A stretch of DNA of 64,000 nucleotides from Gymnorhina tibicen (GCA_013399875.1 VXAZ01002367.1:1054001-1118000), one strand, 5' to 3'. Shown: positions 1-12,237, counted from the first letter of the stretch. Notes: generated by a model from the sequence alone, not told the origin. Made by a program: numbers and translations.

Positions 1-2874
1 CAAATAATCATTTTCATATTAATTCTGCAAAACTGAAAAGGTACATTAGAAAAAATCCTTGTTAAAGTTGTATTAGTCCATATTTTCTCACCAATGAAGA
101 GCTAATAAAAATGTGGGGAAACACCTAAATTACTCCTATAAAGTCAAAACCTGCAGTATCTTTAAAAGAACAATGAGCTGCTCTACTGGCTAAAGGCAAA
201 GTACTTGTACAAATTTCTGAGACAAAAAACACAATATGCCTTTGTGAACTTTATCCAGCTTTGCAAGATGTTTCTGTGCCCTAATAGGTATTTTTTACCT
301 CCACAAACGGTCATTTTATGAGAATAATCTTAAACACCCAAAGTCAAGACATTATTCCCCTTACAAAATTACTAATCACAGCTTTGTTTAGAGCTGTTCT
401 CTGAAACACAGAAAAGAATCTCCAACCATTCACTGGCTCCAAGGCAGGATCAGCTCTCCCTAAAACATCCTGGATAATTGCTTGTTTAGCTAGTCCTTAA
501 AACCTGTAGTGCTGGATAGCCTATAAATTCCTAAAATAAACTGCTGTAGGACTCAAGTACCGTTTTTGGCTGGACAATTTTCAGAACAGCTACCCTAGGC
601 ATACACATTTTTTTGCTGCTCTTAACCCTTACTACTTCCTGCCTGCCTGAGGCAGACACTGACCTGCACCACCAGGCAGATTGCCCAGGTTAACTGAAAA
701 CTCCTTCACCTTTCTGTGCCGGATTCCTCTTTCAACACTTGAATCATTTGTATATTTGAAATCAGAGAAAATGTTGGTTTCTACCTACCTGTTTACTCCC
801 CCTCAAGACAGAAAGGCCCCTCTATGTGCTATTAGGAGTTAATACTAAGATGATGCAGCAAGATCCAGCTTCCAAAAACTATGTGGAATTTTTCAATGAT
901 TGATTAGACAACATTTTACAGAAATGTCAAAATTGCTATGAGAAACCAGCAGGTTTATAGATTTTGATTTACTTTTTATAAATTTAATATTGCACTTCTA
1001 CAAAACCAGTGCTGAGTACTAAACTGCCAGGAGGACAGAGCTCTGTAATAAGCAGTGAAGGAACAGTGATAACTTAGATAATTTTCATAGCACTTAACTT
1101 CTTTACCAAACCATACAATTTTTGATCAATGTCTGTAGATGATAGATGAGAATTATAACCCACACTTCACACAGAGTGGTAAAAACAGCAGTCAGAGCCT
1201 TGACTTCCAAAAGTGTCCACTAAATTCAAGTGTCACCATTTTGAGATACCCAGCTGGAGCTACGGAGGGCCCTGCAGAGTGTGAACACTGCACTAGCAGT
1301 TAACATTTGTGGAACAGTGTAGTACAGCACACAGATATTGTGCACTAGAGTAGCTCTTCAGCTACGTTTAAGAGTACTCAAACCAGCATAGGATGCTTCA
1401 CCCTCTTGTGGGAATCAGAGGAACACACAAAGTATAAAGAATTTTCACGCTGTGTAAAGAAGAGCTGGGTAATGAAGTGTGTAAAGGGTGTGTGGTATGT
1501 GAATGAGAAGCCAAAAAGACTCCTTACGAGTCTGCAAGAAAAGGGTTCCTCTGCATTATCTGAAATGACACAAAACCTGACAATTCAAACAAATTCAGTG
1601 CTAACACTCTATTTTATGTCTGCAACTGAATCTTATTTACATTTCCCTTTTTTCTCCAACATTATATGCACACTGACATAGGCTGCATGTGTGATAGGGA
1701 AGGTTATCTGTTCCTACTGATTTAAGGGTTTGCATTATTGTAATACTGAGAAATCCACTGCTGACAATTAAATGCAGACAAACTGTCCACAGCCAGCCTA
1801 TGCTCTGGTCTGATGAGGTTCACTATCATAGAAATGTGGCATTTGGAATTCTTATATTTTTTTCCCCCTAAAACTGGGAGCAGGTCACTGTTTAAAGTTG
1901 CAGAGTGAGAGCAAACAGTCCAGAGACACACAAATATAGTTACTGCACTCCAAACTGCCTAAATGTTTGGAGATGTTTTGAATGGTCTGAACTGAACTAG
2001 CTCACTCAATTCCAAATTAATTCATCCGAAATAAAGACCAAATACATTATACATGGAAACTTTATTTTTATTTCTGAAATCCAAGAAAAGAATATCCCAA
2101 ATCTTTCCTCTTAGTATAATGTTATCCCTTCTGTTGCCACATAACAGACTGCAAATGTTAAGAAAGCTAATACTAAAAATCCCTGAAGCCAAAAGGATAA
2201 ACTGGTGATAAAAATGTCTTGTATAATAAGGATGTATAAACTGTATTACTTTCACACCAAACACAGCTGGAAAAGAAATGAATTGCAAAGTTATGGTTTA
2301 GTGATATCCTCTTTCAGAATTCTGGTCACTCTCTCAGATGCCTGGAAAACAAAAGCCCCAAAACCTCTGCTTGACACACAACAGTGAGACACATCAGTGC
2401 CAATTATGTGGTGGGCACAGAGATACATCTGAACATAAACAGGCAAAGCAAAGTGACAGGAACAAGATTGTCTATTCCATATAATTAAGACAATAATCTG
2501 AATTTGGACTAGATAATTGCTCAAGAAAAAAAATAAAGTCTTCTGTGTGTTTGATATTAATTATTCCCTGGATATGAGCTAACAGATGTCAATATGGAAT
2601 ATTTTTTCCAGAGAAACGTTTGTCTTTCTGTCAATAGTATTTTGCCTAAATAACAAGCCAACAGTTGTTAACATCAATTGATTTGGTGAGTCTTTAGTCA
2701 TATCATCAATGACAGTCTTCAAAAAAGGGTTTTCAAAGGAACTTTAGTGGGAAAAGGAGAAAAGAACAACAAACTATGTTGGCCTTCAACTGCCTGTGTT
2801 TCAGTGATACTTTCTAATAGGAGTCCACTGCCAAGATCAGGATTAGAGTCTGCTGATGGTAAAACCAACCTGCC

Positions 2875-3235
2875 TGCAGCTTGTTTGGCTTTTATATGAG
2901 TTTGTGAGGCCAGGTTCTGGTAGCAGAGGGATGAGAGGTAGCTTCTGTGAGGAGCTGCCAGGAGCTCCCCCCATGTCCGATGGAGCCAATGCCATCAGCT
3001 CTGAAACGGAGCCTGAGCCCATCAGGGACAGTGGCAACACCTCTGGGATAACAGAGTTAAGAAGGGCACAAAAAACTGCAAAACAGCATCTGGAGAGAGG
3101 AGTGAGAATAGGAGAGGAAGAGCCCTGCAAACACCAGGGTCAGTGAAGGAGGAGGGGCAGGAACTGCCCCAGGTGCCAGAGCCGAGATTCTCCTGCAGCC
3201 CATGGAGATCCATGAGGGAGCAGGTATTTTTTCAG
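2875..3235. repeat. GC-richer repeat-like insert, family not certain
   Basis: A block with abrupt composition change. It includes 'ggttctggtagcagagggatgaga', 'gaggagctgccaggagctcccc', 'cccatgtccgatggagccaatgcc' and 'cctctgggataacagagttaagaag'. I believe this resembles an interspersed avian repeat, possibly LTR-derived, but cannot name the family. Open frames on both strands (up to 96 codons) look incidental. Confidence 0.4.
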
Positions 3236-3979
3236 CTTTAGCCTTTCCAAAAAAACCTTGTTGAATCCTACAAACAGTCATCATATGGTAACCAGGTCTT
3301 CAGCATGAACAAAAACAAGCTCCTGTGGAGCTTGGCAAGGATGTGAGAGTACTCATGGATGAGGACTTGGTGGGGTTGCCTGAAGCAGGAATTCACACGT
3401 GCAGGGGAGAGCCAGGCACCACCCAGAACCTCGGAAATACTTTAGGAAACAACCACTTCTACTTCACTGTGGGACAAAGGAGGATAAATGAAGCTCCTGC
3501 AGTTCTCCCAGCAGCTTGAACTCCCAGAACTGAGCCATCTTTCCCTTTCCTGCTAGTATCTAAAAAGAGGGAAGACTGTACATTTCCTGCCAGAGCAGAT
3601 GCACAGCACAAACTTAGAAAAACAAGACAGGCAGGAAGAAGAAAAAGAAAAAAAGAAAAAAGCAATTGGAATGTAGACAGTGACTAGAAAGAAACTCAGA
3701 ACCATTGCAATGACCTGTCTAACCTAGGAAGTATTGGATATGGCAGACAGCAAACAAGACCAGCAGAGTATAAAAAGGGTCACTGGCTCCAGGGACAGCA
3801 TTTCCATCCAAAAGCCAGTGGGTAACCTTTTGCAACAAAAACCCTCACACTTTTTTTTTTCCCAAGAATTATAGACACTGACAACTGACAGATTAAACCA
3901 GCAGCAAACCAGCCCAGATCTTCACTTTTCCAAAGACAATATCCCCAGCTTCACTAAATCAAATCATGGCATACCTAGC

Positions 3980-4074
3980 TTTGTTTATTTTGTTTGTTTG
4001 GAGGGGGGGTGTGTGTGGTGGTTTTTTGGTTTGTCTGGTTTCTTTTGTTTTTTGTGGGGTTTTTTTTTTTTTTG
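3980..4074. repeat. G/T-rich low-complexity tract
   Basis: Alternates T-runs with GGAGGGGGGG and GTGTGTGGTGG and ends in 15 T; purine-poor on the plus strand. An 89-codon open frame across it is low-complexity only. Confidence 0.85.
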
Positions 4075-6274
4075 CTTTAATACAAATAGGCATTTTAAAG
4101 ACAACTAAAGAGAGAGAAAGAGATCTGTTTCAAAGTGCATTTGAACATTTCCTTCTGGAAGATTTCTTCTCCTGCAATGTCCTTAACTCTGCCAGCACAA
4201 CTAAAAGACAGTGCTTCTCCATATTACAGCCCTGAAGACATTTTTTTTTTGTTTACTTCTTTAGTCTCTAGATATTTAGACCTTTGCAAGCATTAATTGA
4301 ATCTCAAGTTCCCAAGAACAAATTTTTATCTTCTCAGACAAGGTGGGAATCAAGTTAAAAGCCACTGGGAAATGACTGACCAGATACAACCTGTGAATGC
4401 TGCATTAGCCACAAAGACTCTTGGGACTGAAACCCTACCATTAATTAAGAAAAGAGAGGATTCATTCAATTATCCCACTGTATATTAGTGAGCTAATGGA
4501 CATGGTGCATCAGGAGAGGAAATAACAGACTTTTGCTATATTTTCTGAACAGAATGAAATAAAATATGAAATGTTTTGCCTTCTGCATCTTCAGCCAGTC
4601 AATGCCACGAATGGCACAGCCACAGCATAAATGCCTAATCCAGGTCCTTTCCATGCTCCCTTTTGCTTTCTCTCAGAAGCAGACTTTCACTAGCCCTGGT
4701 GTATGCAGCTAGAATTAAGCAGTAACATATAAGCAGAATGTATAATAGAAGGATACATTTACAAGTCAAATGTTGGGCACGCAGATGTTCTATAGCTGAG
4801 AGCTACTAGAATGCCTTTTTGTTTTAAAATTGTTTAAACTCAGTAAGCTTCATCACCAAAATTAATACCTGCTGTTTGTGCTGCAGCAAACAGTAGAAAC
4901 TACTTAGCACAGTGATAATCACCAGCTAAGTTGTGTATCTGAGACTTTACTGCACCTGCTTCTCTACCACTAACACAAGTTTCAGAACTAAATTACATCT
5001 CAGGCAAACCCAGATCATCACAGGAAGCACGCACTGCAGAGCAACTCACACAACTCAAAACAACAAACACTTGAGACATCAAGGTACCAGCTGCTTAAAA
5101 AATATGCAGGGAGAGTTACGACTGCAAAGAGCTTTCAATATGAAGCTGACCTGTGCTTATTTTGTACCGTAAATTTTCCTCCTAATTTTGCCTTGAAATT
5201 CTGCTGCAAACAATATCCACCTCTATTTGAAAAGTCACAACATTTTGTCACTTACTGCTGCATAGAGCATACAGTTACAGCAATGTAATTGTCACAGGAA
5301 GGTGGCATTTAGAAGCTAGCATCACATCACAATGAACATGAGGAAAATGACTGGAATCACAGAAAGAGTGAGATAAAGGAGATGAAGCCACATCCACAAA
5401 AAGAAGCAATATGCTGAAATAGGGACTTCAGCTGCAATGTTTAGGTGCAGGAGATGGGAAAGATGATCAAAGCCCTCTGACAGATTTCCATTAGTAAAAA
5501 TATCAACAGCAATGAAGCTCTGGCTACACGCTAAAGCATAACTCCACTTTGGCAGGATGGGCAGCTGGCATTGCTCCAAAGCCCACGCCTGATCAATATT
5601 CTCTCAGCAGATACTCCACTTCTGTCTGCAGAGGGGACCAATGACCTCAACACGCATCTCTAGAAATAGCTTCTACTCAGTACACACAGACTGATGTCTT
5701 CTCCTCTTGTTCAAAAAAGAAAAGAGCAACTTCAGCTCCATCTGCAAAAGGAAGTGTCAGAACGTTCCAGGCTATGATTCCAGCCTGGGAATGTTAATTA
5801 AATACAGACTATCCTGCAGTGCAGAGTCAGATATTTCAGAAACCTTGAGCTTAAAAGAGTACAAGTCAGCCCTTAGAATTAGCTATTTGCTTAATTTTCC
5901 CATATTTCTCCTCAGTCTACTGTGGCACTACCCAATTAGGAATGATATTTTAAGCATCTAAATCCCGCAAATTCCATTTTAGGAGTGAGATGTTCTGAGT
6001 TCAGCACTGCAATGCCCAGCATTAGCACACCTGCACTTCTGTGTTGAACTGCCTTGAGAACATCCCCACTCACAACTCACCAGCAAACCTGAGTGTGGAT
6101 CTGAAAAGGCTGTCCAGTGGTTCATATTGAAATAATTTTCCTCCCACATCACCCCTTTAGTAACTCACCCTCAGTGTTCTCACCGTGATCTGGGTTTTTC
6201 AGTGCACTACTCATGATCCTACTCAGCTCTATTGCTGCATGGGGAAGCTCCCAGTCCAAACCCAACATTTTTAC

Positions 6275-6417
6275 CTTTGGATCAGCAGTCAGAAGCTTGA
6301 ATGCTTGATAGACTTGTGCTTCTTTCACACCTCCACCGAGATCCAAGAAGTTGGCTGGCTTTCCACCATTCAGGGATATTATATCACACGTTGCCATTGC
6401 AAGTCCAGCTCCATTGA
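6275..6417 (-). CDS. SUCLG2: SUCLG2 exon 9 (CoA-ligase domain, succinate site)
   Basis: 143 bp. Two bases complete Val279, then 47 codons encode residues 280-326, ending in phase 0 at ADPK. The acceptor is 'gtttgcaattacag' and the donor is 'G|gtaaaaat'. Asn280 in [14 protein letters not shown] aligns with the substrate-binding Asn264 of E. coli Suc[16 protein letters not shown] and [14 protein letters not shown] identify the GDP-forming isoform. A serine sits where the human protein has phenylalanine in CDIIxLNGG, a likely neutral change. The next expected exon (family motif VNIFGGI) is not found at 1-6274. The frame stays open past the donor to a TGA ending at 6149, but those 41 codons do not resemble the family. 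Confidence 0.97.
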
Positions 6418-7835
6418 CTGTAATTGCAAACATCAAGTGCTTGTATTTCACATAGATACAATTTTTGAAAAGGCTTAAAATGTATAAGTACAACCCCAGA
6501 ACAGGGCTCAAAATGTTACATGGCTATTTCTAAATAGGTCAGTAGCTATTCAAGGATACTCAATGCAACAAATAATTCAAAACATGGTGCATACACACCA
6601 ATATCTAAGTTTCTTTAGGGCTTAGATGTGCACCTTTCTTTAAGCATGTATGAGCACTGGAATGGTAATTGTGGAATTAAAAAAACTTCTGATTTTATTA
6701 AAAATAAAGAGACATAAAAACTTCTGGAAATAGTGATGTGAAGGACAAATTGACTCCTTAAACTCTTCTCCCATCACTCTGGTAGCAGTAGATGTCTTGT
6801 ATTACTGTAACACAGACAACTCAGTTTTGGGGACAGACCTCAGATGTTCCTGAAACTGCATTTTAGATTTGCACTAGTCTAGAAGCATTTCCGTCAGCAG
6901 AAACATCCTCTAAGCTATGAGAAAAGCAGATGAGAATTATGTGTCCCCAGTATATTGGTCCTGCTGGACAAAGGCTCCTGTGACACCTGGAACAGAGAAC
7001 ACTAAAAAGATAGCATAATGTTGGCAACTATTGTTTGGATTTTGTGGTCTTTTGGTTGTTTTTTTTTAAATTGAGATTAAAGCCTTACTGTCACTTACTG
7101 AATGAAATGCAACACATTATCAGAATATTCTAGATTTTGTGTTTGGAGTACACATCTGAGCCAATATAAATGCTGGGCACTTTCTCGCCAAGTCAAGAAA
7201 AAATGCCTAATTCAATTAGATTAATAATAAAACGTTGTATTGGCTAAAAGAATTTGTACAAAATGAAAATTATTTAGAGCATAGCTGACTTTTCTACTTA
7301 TCTCTTCTAAACAGCACAGTAATTTCTGTTCTACAGAAACTTATGGAAAATAAAAACCTGCCATTTCCAAGCAGATTCTTTAGCAGCTTTCCTTAAAGGG
7401 AAATGGAGTTTAACATTCAATTGTAACTGGGAATGACACATTTATAAACATACTTTTCAAGTATCTTTTAAGTAACACACTCTTATTTTTTAAAATTAAT
7501 GATCAGGTTTTGACGAATTTCCTTGTTTTGTTTGAATTACTGGAAAGACCAATTACATCAGGTTAAAAACTCAGAAATTAAAACCCTTTAGCCTGCCTTC
7601 TCTCTGACACCTCTCATGCCCTGCCTGTGTGTGGGCTGTGGCCATCAGCACCGTTTCCACACAATTTTAGTTTCATTCCTGCAAGAACTTGTGAAAGGAC
7701 AGACTAAACAGCAGAACTACTCAGCAAAACAGAAATACTGTCAAGGGTGGCCTGAATGTCAGTTGTAAACAAAGTCTATACACTGAACAAGTATAAATTT
7801 GTCTTCAAATGTCTTTTGGATGTATTTGTTCTTAC
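6418..7835 (-). other. SUCLG2: SUCLG2 intron 8
   Basis: 1418 bp between exons 8 and 9, AT-rich, with a T-run near 7060. I see no repeat family, RNA gene or additional exon in it. Confidence 0.9.
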
Positions 7836-7997
7836 CAAAGCAAGCAATGTTTCCATCCAGTCCTATATATTTTAAGTCATATTTGGCAGCTTCGTTCTCT
7901 ATGGGCTCATTTTCAGACTTGTCATCCATGGCAAATATTTCTTTTTGCCTAAATTCTGCATTGTCATCAAAGTTTATCTTGGCATCGAAGCAAACAA
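7836..7997 (-). CDS. SUCLG2: SUCLG2 exon 8 (second Mg2+ ligand)
   Basis: 162 bp. Two bases complete Val225, then 53 codons encode residues 226-278 and one base of Val279. The acceptor is 'tattttctcctccag' and the donor is 'G|gtaagaac'. The product begins [18 protein letters not shown]; Asp229 aligns with the Mg2+ ligand Asp213 of E. coli SucC. It continues through an acidic stretch ([14 protein letters not shown]) to [15 protein letters not shown]. This is the end of the ATP-grasp domain and the first strand of the CoA-ligase domain. Confidence 0.97.
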
Positions 7998-8987
7998 CTG
8001 GAGGAGAAAATAAAACAACATCCAGGCATTTAGAGTTTACAGTCAGTCAGAGCTTCTGAAATATTACAGCTACTCCAGCAGTGAGGGGGAGGTTGCTTTG
8101 GGAACGATGCTTCCTCCAACACAGGAGCAGCTGAAGTTCTAGCACTGAATCCAGCAGGAAAGGGCAGGTTTTCCAGAAATTCTCTACTGAGAAAAGGCAC
8201 GGCAAGATCTCCACACCACACAGGAAGATCTTCTGTGTTTGCTTCAAACAAAGTTCCTGTATGTTATGAGGGCAGTTTTTATGATTTGGACAGGTGGGCT
8301 GCAGTAATGCCACAGGAGATTTTACCTTCCATATTTTGAAAGCATAACAGACATAAAAGGTAACACCAACCCAAAGCCATGTGTAACATGCAGTCGTTCA
8401 GAGCTGAGCAACACAAAATGCTTTCCTCAGCCATATTTTGAATTTCTGATGTTATTAACTACACACATAATTTCATTAAAGAGCTCAAAAAGCCTGAAGC
8501 CAACATATGTTAAAAATGACCAAAAGATTACTTTTAAATAAAGAAAATTAAGAAAGTAAATACAAAATTTTTCATCAATAAACATCTGCTATGGTTGTAA
8601 AAACAAATTAAAAAGTAGCTAAATCTGACTACATTAAATAAAAGATACAAAGGACTGGCTAGCAGCCACAATACTCACATAAACACACCAGTAACAGAAA
8701 TGCCTATAGAGTGTTATTTGCCTATTTTCTGACTCATTATTTCTATGGGTTTGCATAGGCAAATGCCTCATTAGATTAAAATGTTCTAAGTAAATGTAAG
8801 ACGATATACTTATCATATTACTATGCAAGTAATTTCCCTTGTATTATATTCAGGTTATAATTACTAACTGAAGCATAATTGATTTCTCAAGGCAAACCAA
8901 TCAGATTTAAGTGCCTTTAAATGCTGTGTCCATAGAAATTAACAGTTTTTCTATCTGCTGGGGTTTTTTATTCACATTGCCATTGGA

Positions 8988-9006
8988 ACATGTACATGGT
9001 ACATGT
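8988..9006. repeat. Perfect inverted repeat with 3-bp loop, next to an E-box
   Basis: ACATGTAC-atg-GTACATGT, followed directly by CACGTG (9008-9013). It might be a transcription-factor site cluster or chance; nothing nearby decides. Confidence 0.6.
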
Positions 9007-9649
9007 GCACGTGTTCATGAGCATTGCAGGCATCTGGACGTCAATGACAATTAAGAGGACAATTTTAGTCTTTGGTATAGATACACAACAATTAAAATAA
9101 AACAGTCTTGTTTGGTGGTCAAGTAACTCATTTTAATATAAAGTTTCTTAACTTAGGAAAAAATAGCTAAGGAAACAGCAAACAAAACATTTACACAAGT
9201 AGGAGAATCACAACTGTATATCTTGATTTGCATTGGGTTTTCTTGTTTTTTTTTTTTTGATGTTGATGGGGGTTTTTTAGTATTTGACTTGTAACTGATA
9301 ACAGATTAAATTAAATCAGTTTCAAATTTCACTTCAGTGACTGCAGTTTCAGAAAATTGTTCATGAGTGCATATAATAAATCTCTTGCAAGAGTCCCGAT
9401 CTTACCTAGTCAACCATCAAGTGGGAACATACCAAAAGCAAAAATATCTGCAGTTTCTAATATGCCTCTAATGCACTAGAGCTGCTTTAATTATCTTTTT
9501 AGCAATGAAATAAGACCATTTTTCTTCTTCAAGCTTTCAGTGATGCCATGATGATTTTTTGCTTTTTTATATACCCCTCTTACACACCCTTACATATACC
9601 CTTTTAGGCAGCTTTTATGTATCCTTAGTGCTTTTAGCCCACATACTTG

Positions 9650-10303
9650 TAATTCCCAACTAACTTCGACCCAAAGTTCCGTTAAGCCAAGAGACCAAAC
9701 ATCTTGGGAACCTCACAGTTGGGTCAGAAAGCCCCAGACACCAAGGTCCTCTCCAGAACACATTCTGTAAACTAAGACAGGCCCATCCAGGGGGAAGGTT
9801 CCTCAAGACGAGGGCTTCTCTTGAGCCTTTCATTGGGGAATCTGTGATAGATATGCTGATTTGCAAGGTCTGTAACTGTACACGTGAACCATCAGGGGGG
9901 TGCATTTTTCGCTGTGCATTTTGGGGTGGGCATCCTGGTGTGCATCTTTCAGGTGTGCACTTTTGGTGTGCATTTGGGGGTGCATTCTACCTGGATGTGG
10001 TGCACCTGAGGATCCTTAAATAAATACCGAGGTAAAACTGTTTTTTCCCTTCTAACCGTGTTTGGCTTTTAANGTGACAGATATGCCGATTTGCAAGGTC
10101 TGTAACTGTACACGTGAATCATCAGGGGGGCGCATTTTTCGCTGTGCATTTTGGGGTGGGCATCCTGGTGTGCATCTTTCAGGTGTGCACTTTTGGTGTG
10201 CATTTGGGGGTGCATTCTACCTGGATGTGGTGCACCTGAGGATCCTTAAATAAATACCGAGGTAAAACTGTTTTTTCCCTTCTAACCGTGTTTGGCTTTT
10301 AAT
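9650..10303 (+). mobile_element. Solo LTR-like element of an endogenous retrovirus, 3' part duplicated
   Basis: A GC-richer block in AT-rich intron. The right part shows a GTGCA-rich segment, then 'gaggatccttaaataaataccg' with an AATAAA polyadenylation signal (10019-10024, repeated at 10249-10254), then 'ttccCTTctaaccgtgtttggc'. This is the arrangement of a retroviral LTR (U3, signal, R/U5). Ends are approximate and no target-site duplication could be set. No gag, pol or env reading frame adjoins it. The strand follows the AATAAA and is antisense to SUCLG2. Family assignment is inference. Confidence 0.55.
9844..10303. repeat. 230-bp tandem direct repeat, two copies, single N at the junction
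   Basis: Copy 1 is 9844-10073 and copy 2 is 10074-10303. By eye they differ at four transitions (9848, 9857, 9889, 9901, relative to copy 1), all in the first 58 bp; the last 172 bp are identical apart from an N at 10073, the last base of copy 1. It could be a genuine tandem duplication inside the LTR, or two overlapping contig ends joined with a one-base gap. Confidence 0.9.
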
Positions 10304-10686
10304 TCTAAGCCCAGGAAAAGGCAACATCAGGAGCTTAAATTGCTAAACCAACTCTAAGGTAGAGTACAACTGCAGTTTCAGAGCTCTGTTTACCTTACAC
10401 ACAAACATCCTCAATGTCACATTAACAGAAACTCATTTCTACAGAACATTCATCTTTAACAAAGCCCATGCTGTACAAAGTAGCAGCAAAAACATGTATT
10501 AATATTTATCAAACCATTTTCACTATCAAAAGCACATTGTTACATGCATGATAGATTATACAAATGGATTTTTCTTCTAAACAAATATGGAAGAATGCTC
10601 CAACACTTATATTCATGAAGTACTTCCGTTTTTTTTGTTAGTGGTGTAGGATTTTTGTCATCTGCCAATTCTACAGTTTACACTGA

Positions 10687-10726
10687 GAACAAACAAAACA
10701 AAAACAAACAAACAACAACAAAAAAG
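10687..10726. repeat. CAAA-rich simple repeat
   Basis: Irregular (CAAA)n/(CAA)n tract ending in six A, about 380 bp to the right of the duplicated LTR unit. Confidence 0.85.
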
Positions 10727-12140
10727 GGAAGTTTCAGGGTTCTGACCCACTAAGATTAACAAAGAATTTGCTGGGATATTAAAAAAGGAAATACATACAA
10801 CCTAATGGAAATTCACACAAGTGAAAAACACAAAACACAGCAAGAAATAAATCCATCGTATCCATTACTTTGACAAGAATAATGGGCTTCATACAGAGAC
10901 TTATATTTTATCATTAGGAAGAGCTGCATTAAGCTACTCAAATGTTCTTCCATTTGTTTTATCTTTATTCTTCCTTAAGACATTTCAGATGGAGAAAATG
11001 CTAGCAAAAAAGAAATAAGCACAGGAAGACTCCTGTGCATTTCTGTGAGCAAGATGGCTTTCACAGCTTGAAACCCACTCTGTTTCTGCTCCTCAACTTC
11101 CTGGATGCAAAACACATGGGGAAAAACCTCGGAGAAAACAGCATAAAAACTCCTACCATCCCTCAGATTAAGCCCTTCTCACTAAATATGCACAGCCATT
11201 CCAGAAGAGCTAACTTGGTAACTTAGCCAAATCTTTATTTCCACGGTGTCACCTCACAGTACTCCAGCAAGGACACAAAGTGAGTACCACCACGGTTCTT
11301 TCCAATCTGAAGGGACCACATTCATTACTTACTGTCCTCTCCCTCACCTGCCTCTACTTGCACACCCAATTTCCCCTCCTGGTATCCACCAAATAAGCCA
11401 TCAGCACCTCAGTGAAATGAAACAATGAGGAGGTAACTGTGATCGCTCTGGATCAGCCCTACTCTATTTCAATATCCCACAGGCATCTTTAGTTCCTCCC
11501 CTCTTCACCTTTGTCCAAGTTACTTGGACAAAACAATGACAAATAGAAGGAAAGGTTTCAGTTGGAACACCAAATATTATAATGAGGTGAAAGCTAATTC
11601 AGCTCCTTATTTTTACCCTACATCTCCTCAGCCCTGTAGTCATGGTGCAGGAAGATCAATGACCCTTTTTCTTCCCAAAGGATGTAGCCAAGTGTTCCAA
11701 CTGAAATTTATCCCGTGCTCTAGCAGGCTGGGGAGTCATGCACTTTAAAATTTAAATTACCCATGTGAATGCAAACATAAAAGAACAAGTTTCTTTCCAC
11801 ACAATCCCAGTAATTCTAGCAGCATTAACACACACACAAAAAAACACCCCAAAACAAAATCAAGAAAAACCCAAGTTTGTACAAGAGCAGAAGAGCAGAA
11901 AATGTTGCTGTCTCTCACCAAGCAGAACATGTAGAAGCCAGTACTTCCAGTACTTGGATGAAACAACAAAAGGTATTGAAATATAAAACCTGCCATGGGA
12001 ATATTTATGAATGTTGCTTAAATTACATTACAAAATGAAATTAATGCAAAGCTGCTGTTACATCCTTCTATGCAATTTAATTTATAGCTTGCATAAATAA
12101 AGAATCATAATGCATTCATTTGTTTCCTTCAATTTCTTAC

Positions 12141-12237
12141 CTTGCCCTTCTGGAGTTTCACCAAAGGGATTGACTTCAACCTGAGTGGCATCAATTTTCA
12201 AGAAAAGATTATACAGCTTCTTAATTTGATCTGCTGC
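12141..12237 (-). CDS. SUCLG2: SUCLG2 exon 7 (metal-binding EVNP)
   Basis: 97 bp, residues 193-224 plus one base of Val225. The acceptor is 'gatcatgtttag' and the donor is 'G|gtaagaaa'. It encodes AADQIKKLYNLFLKIDATQ followed by VEVNPFGETPEGQ. Asn215 in EVNP aligns with Asn199 of E. coli SucC, one of two side chains that coordinate the Mg2+ bound to the nucleotide. The matching aspartate is in exon 8. Confidence 0.96.

Larger units (their letters stand above)
1..6274 (-). other. SUCLG2: SUCLG2 intron 9 (partial)
   Basis: Noncoding sequence downstream of exon 9 in gene orientation, running off the left edge. I looked for the expected next exon on the minus strand and found no match. It holds a GC-richer repeat-like block at about 2875-3235 and a G/T-rich low-complexity tract at 3980-4074. 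The short open frames elsewhere resemble no protein I recognise. No gene is seen. Confidence 0.8.
7998..12140 (-). other. SUCLG2: SUCLG2 intron 7
   Basis: 4143 bp between exons 7 and 8. It contains the LTR-like element with its internal 230-bp duplication (about 9650-10303), a short palindrome at 8988-9006, a T-run at about 9240-9260 and a CAAA-rich tract at 10687-10726. No further exon is seen. Confidence 0.9.

Noticed and set aside
6331..6360. Assignment to SUCLA2 (ATP-forming subunit)
   Set aside because: The exon 9 residues ([16 protein letters not shown]) are those of the GDP-forming subunit; SUCLA2 differs at several of these positions.
8030..8313. Overlapping 73- and 88-codon minus-strand frames just upstream of exon 8
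   Set aside because: They lie in intron 7 outside the exon 8 acceptor and match nothing in SUCLG2; the in-frame join from exon 7 excludes them.
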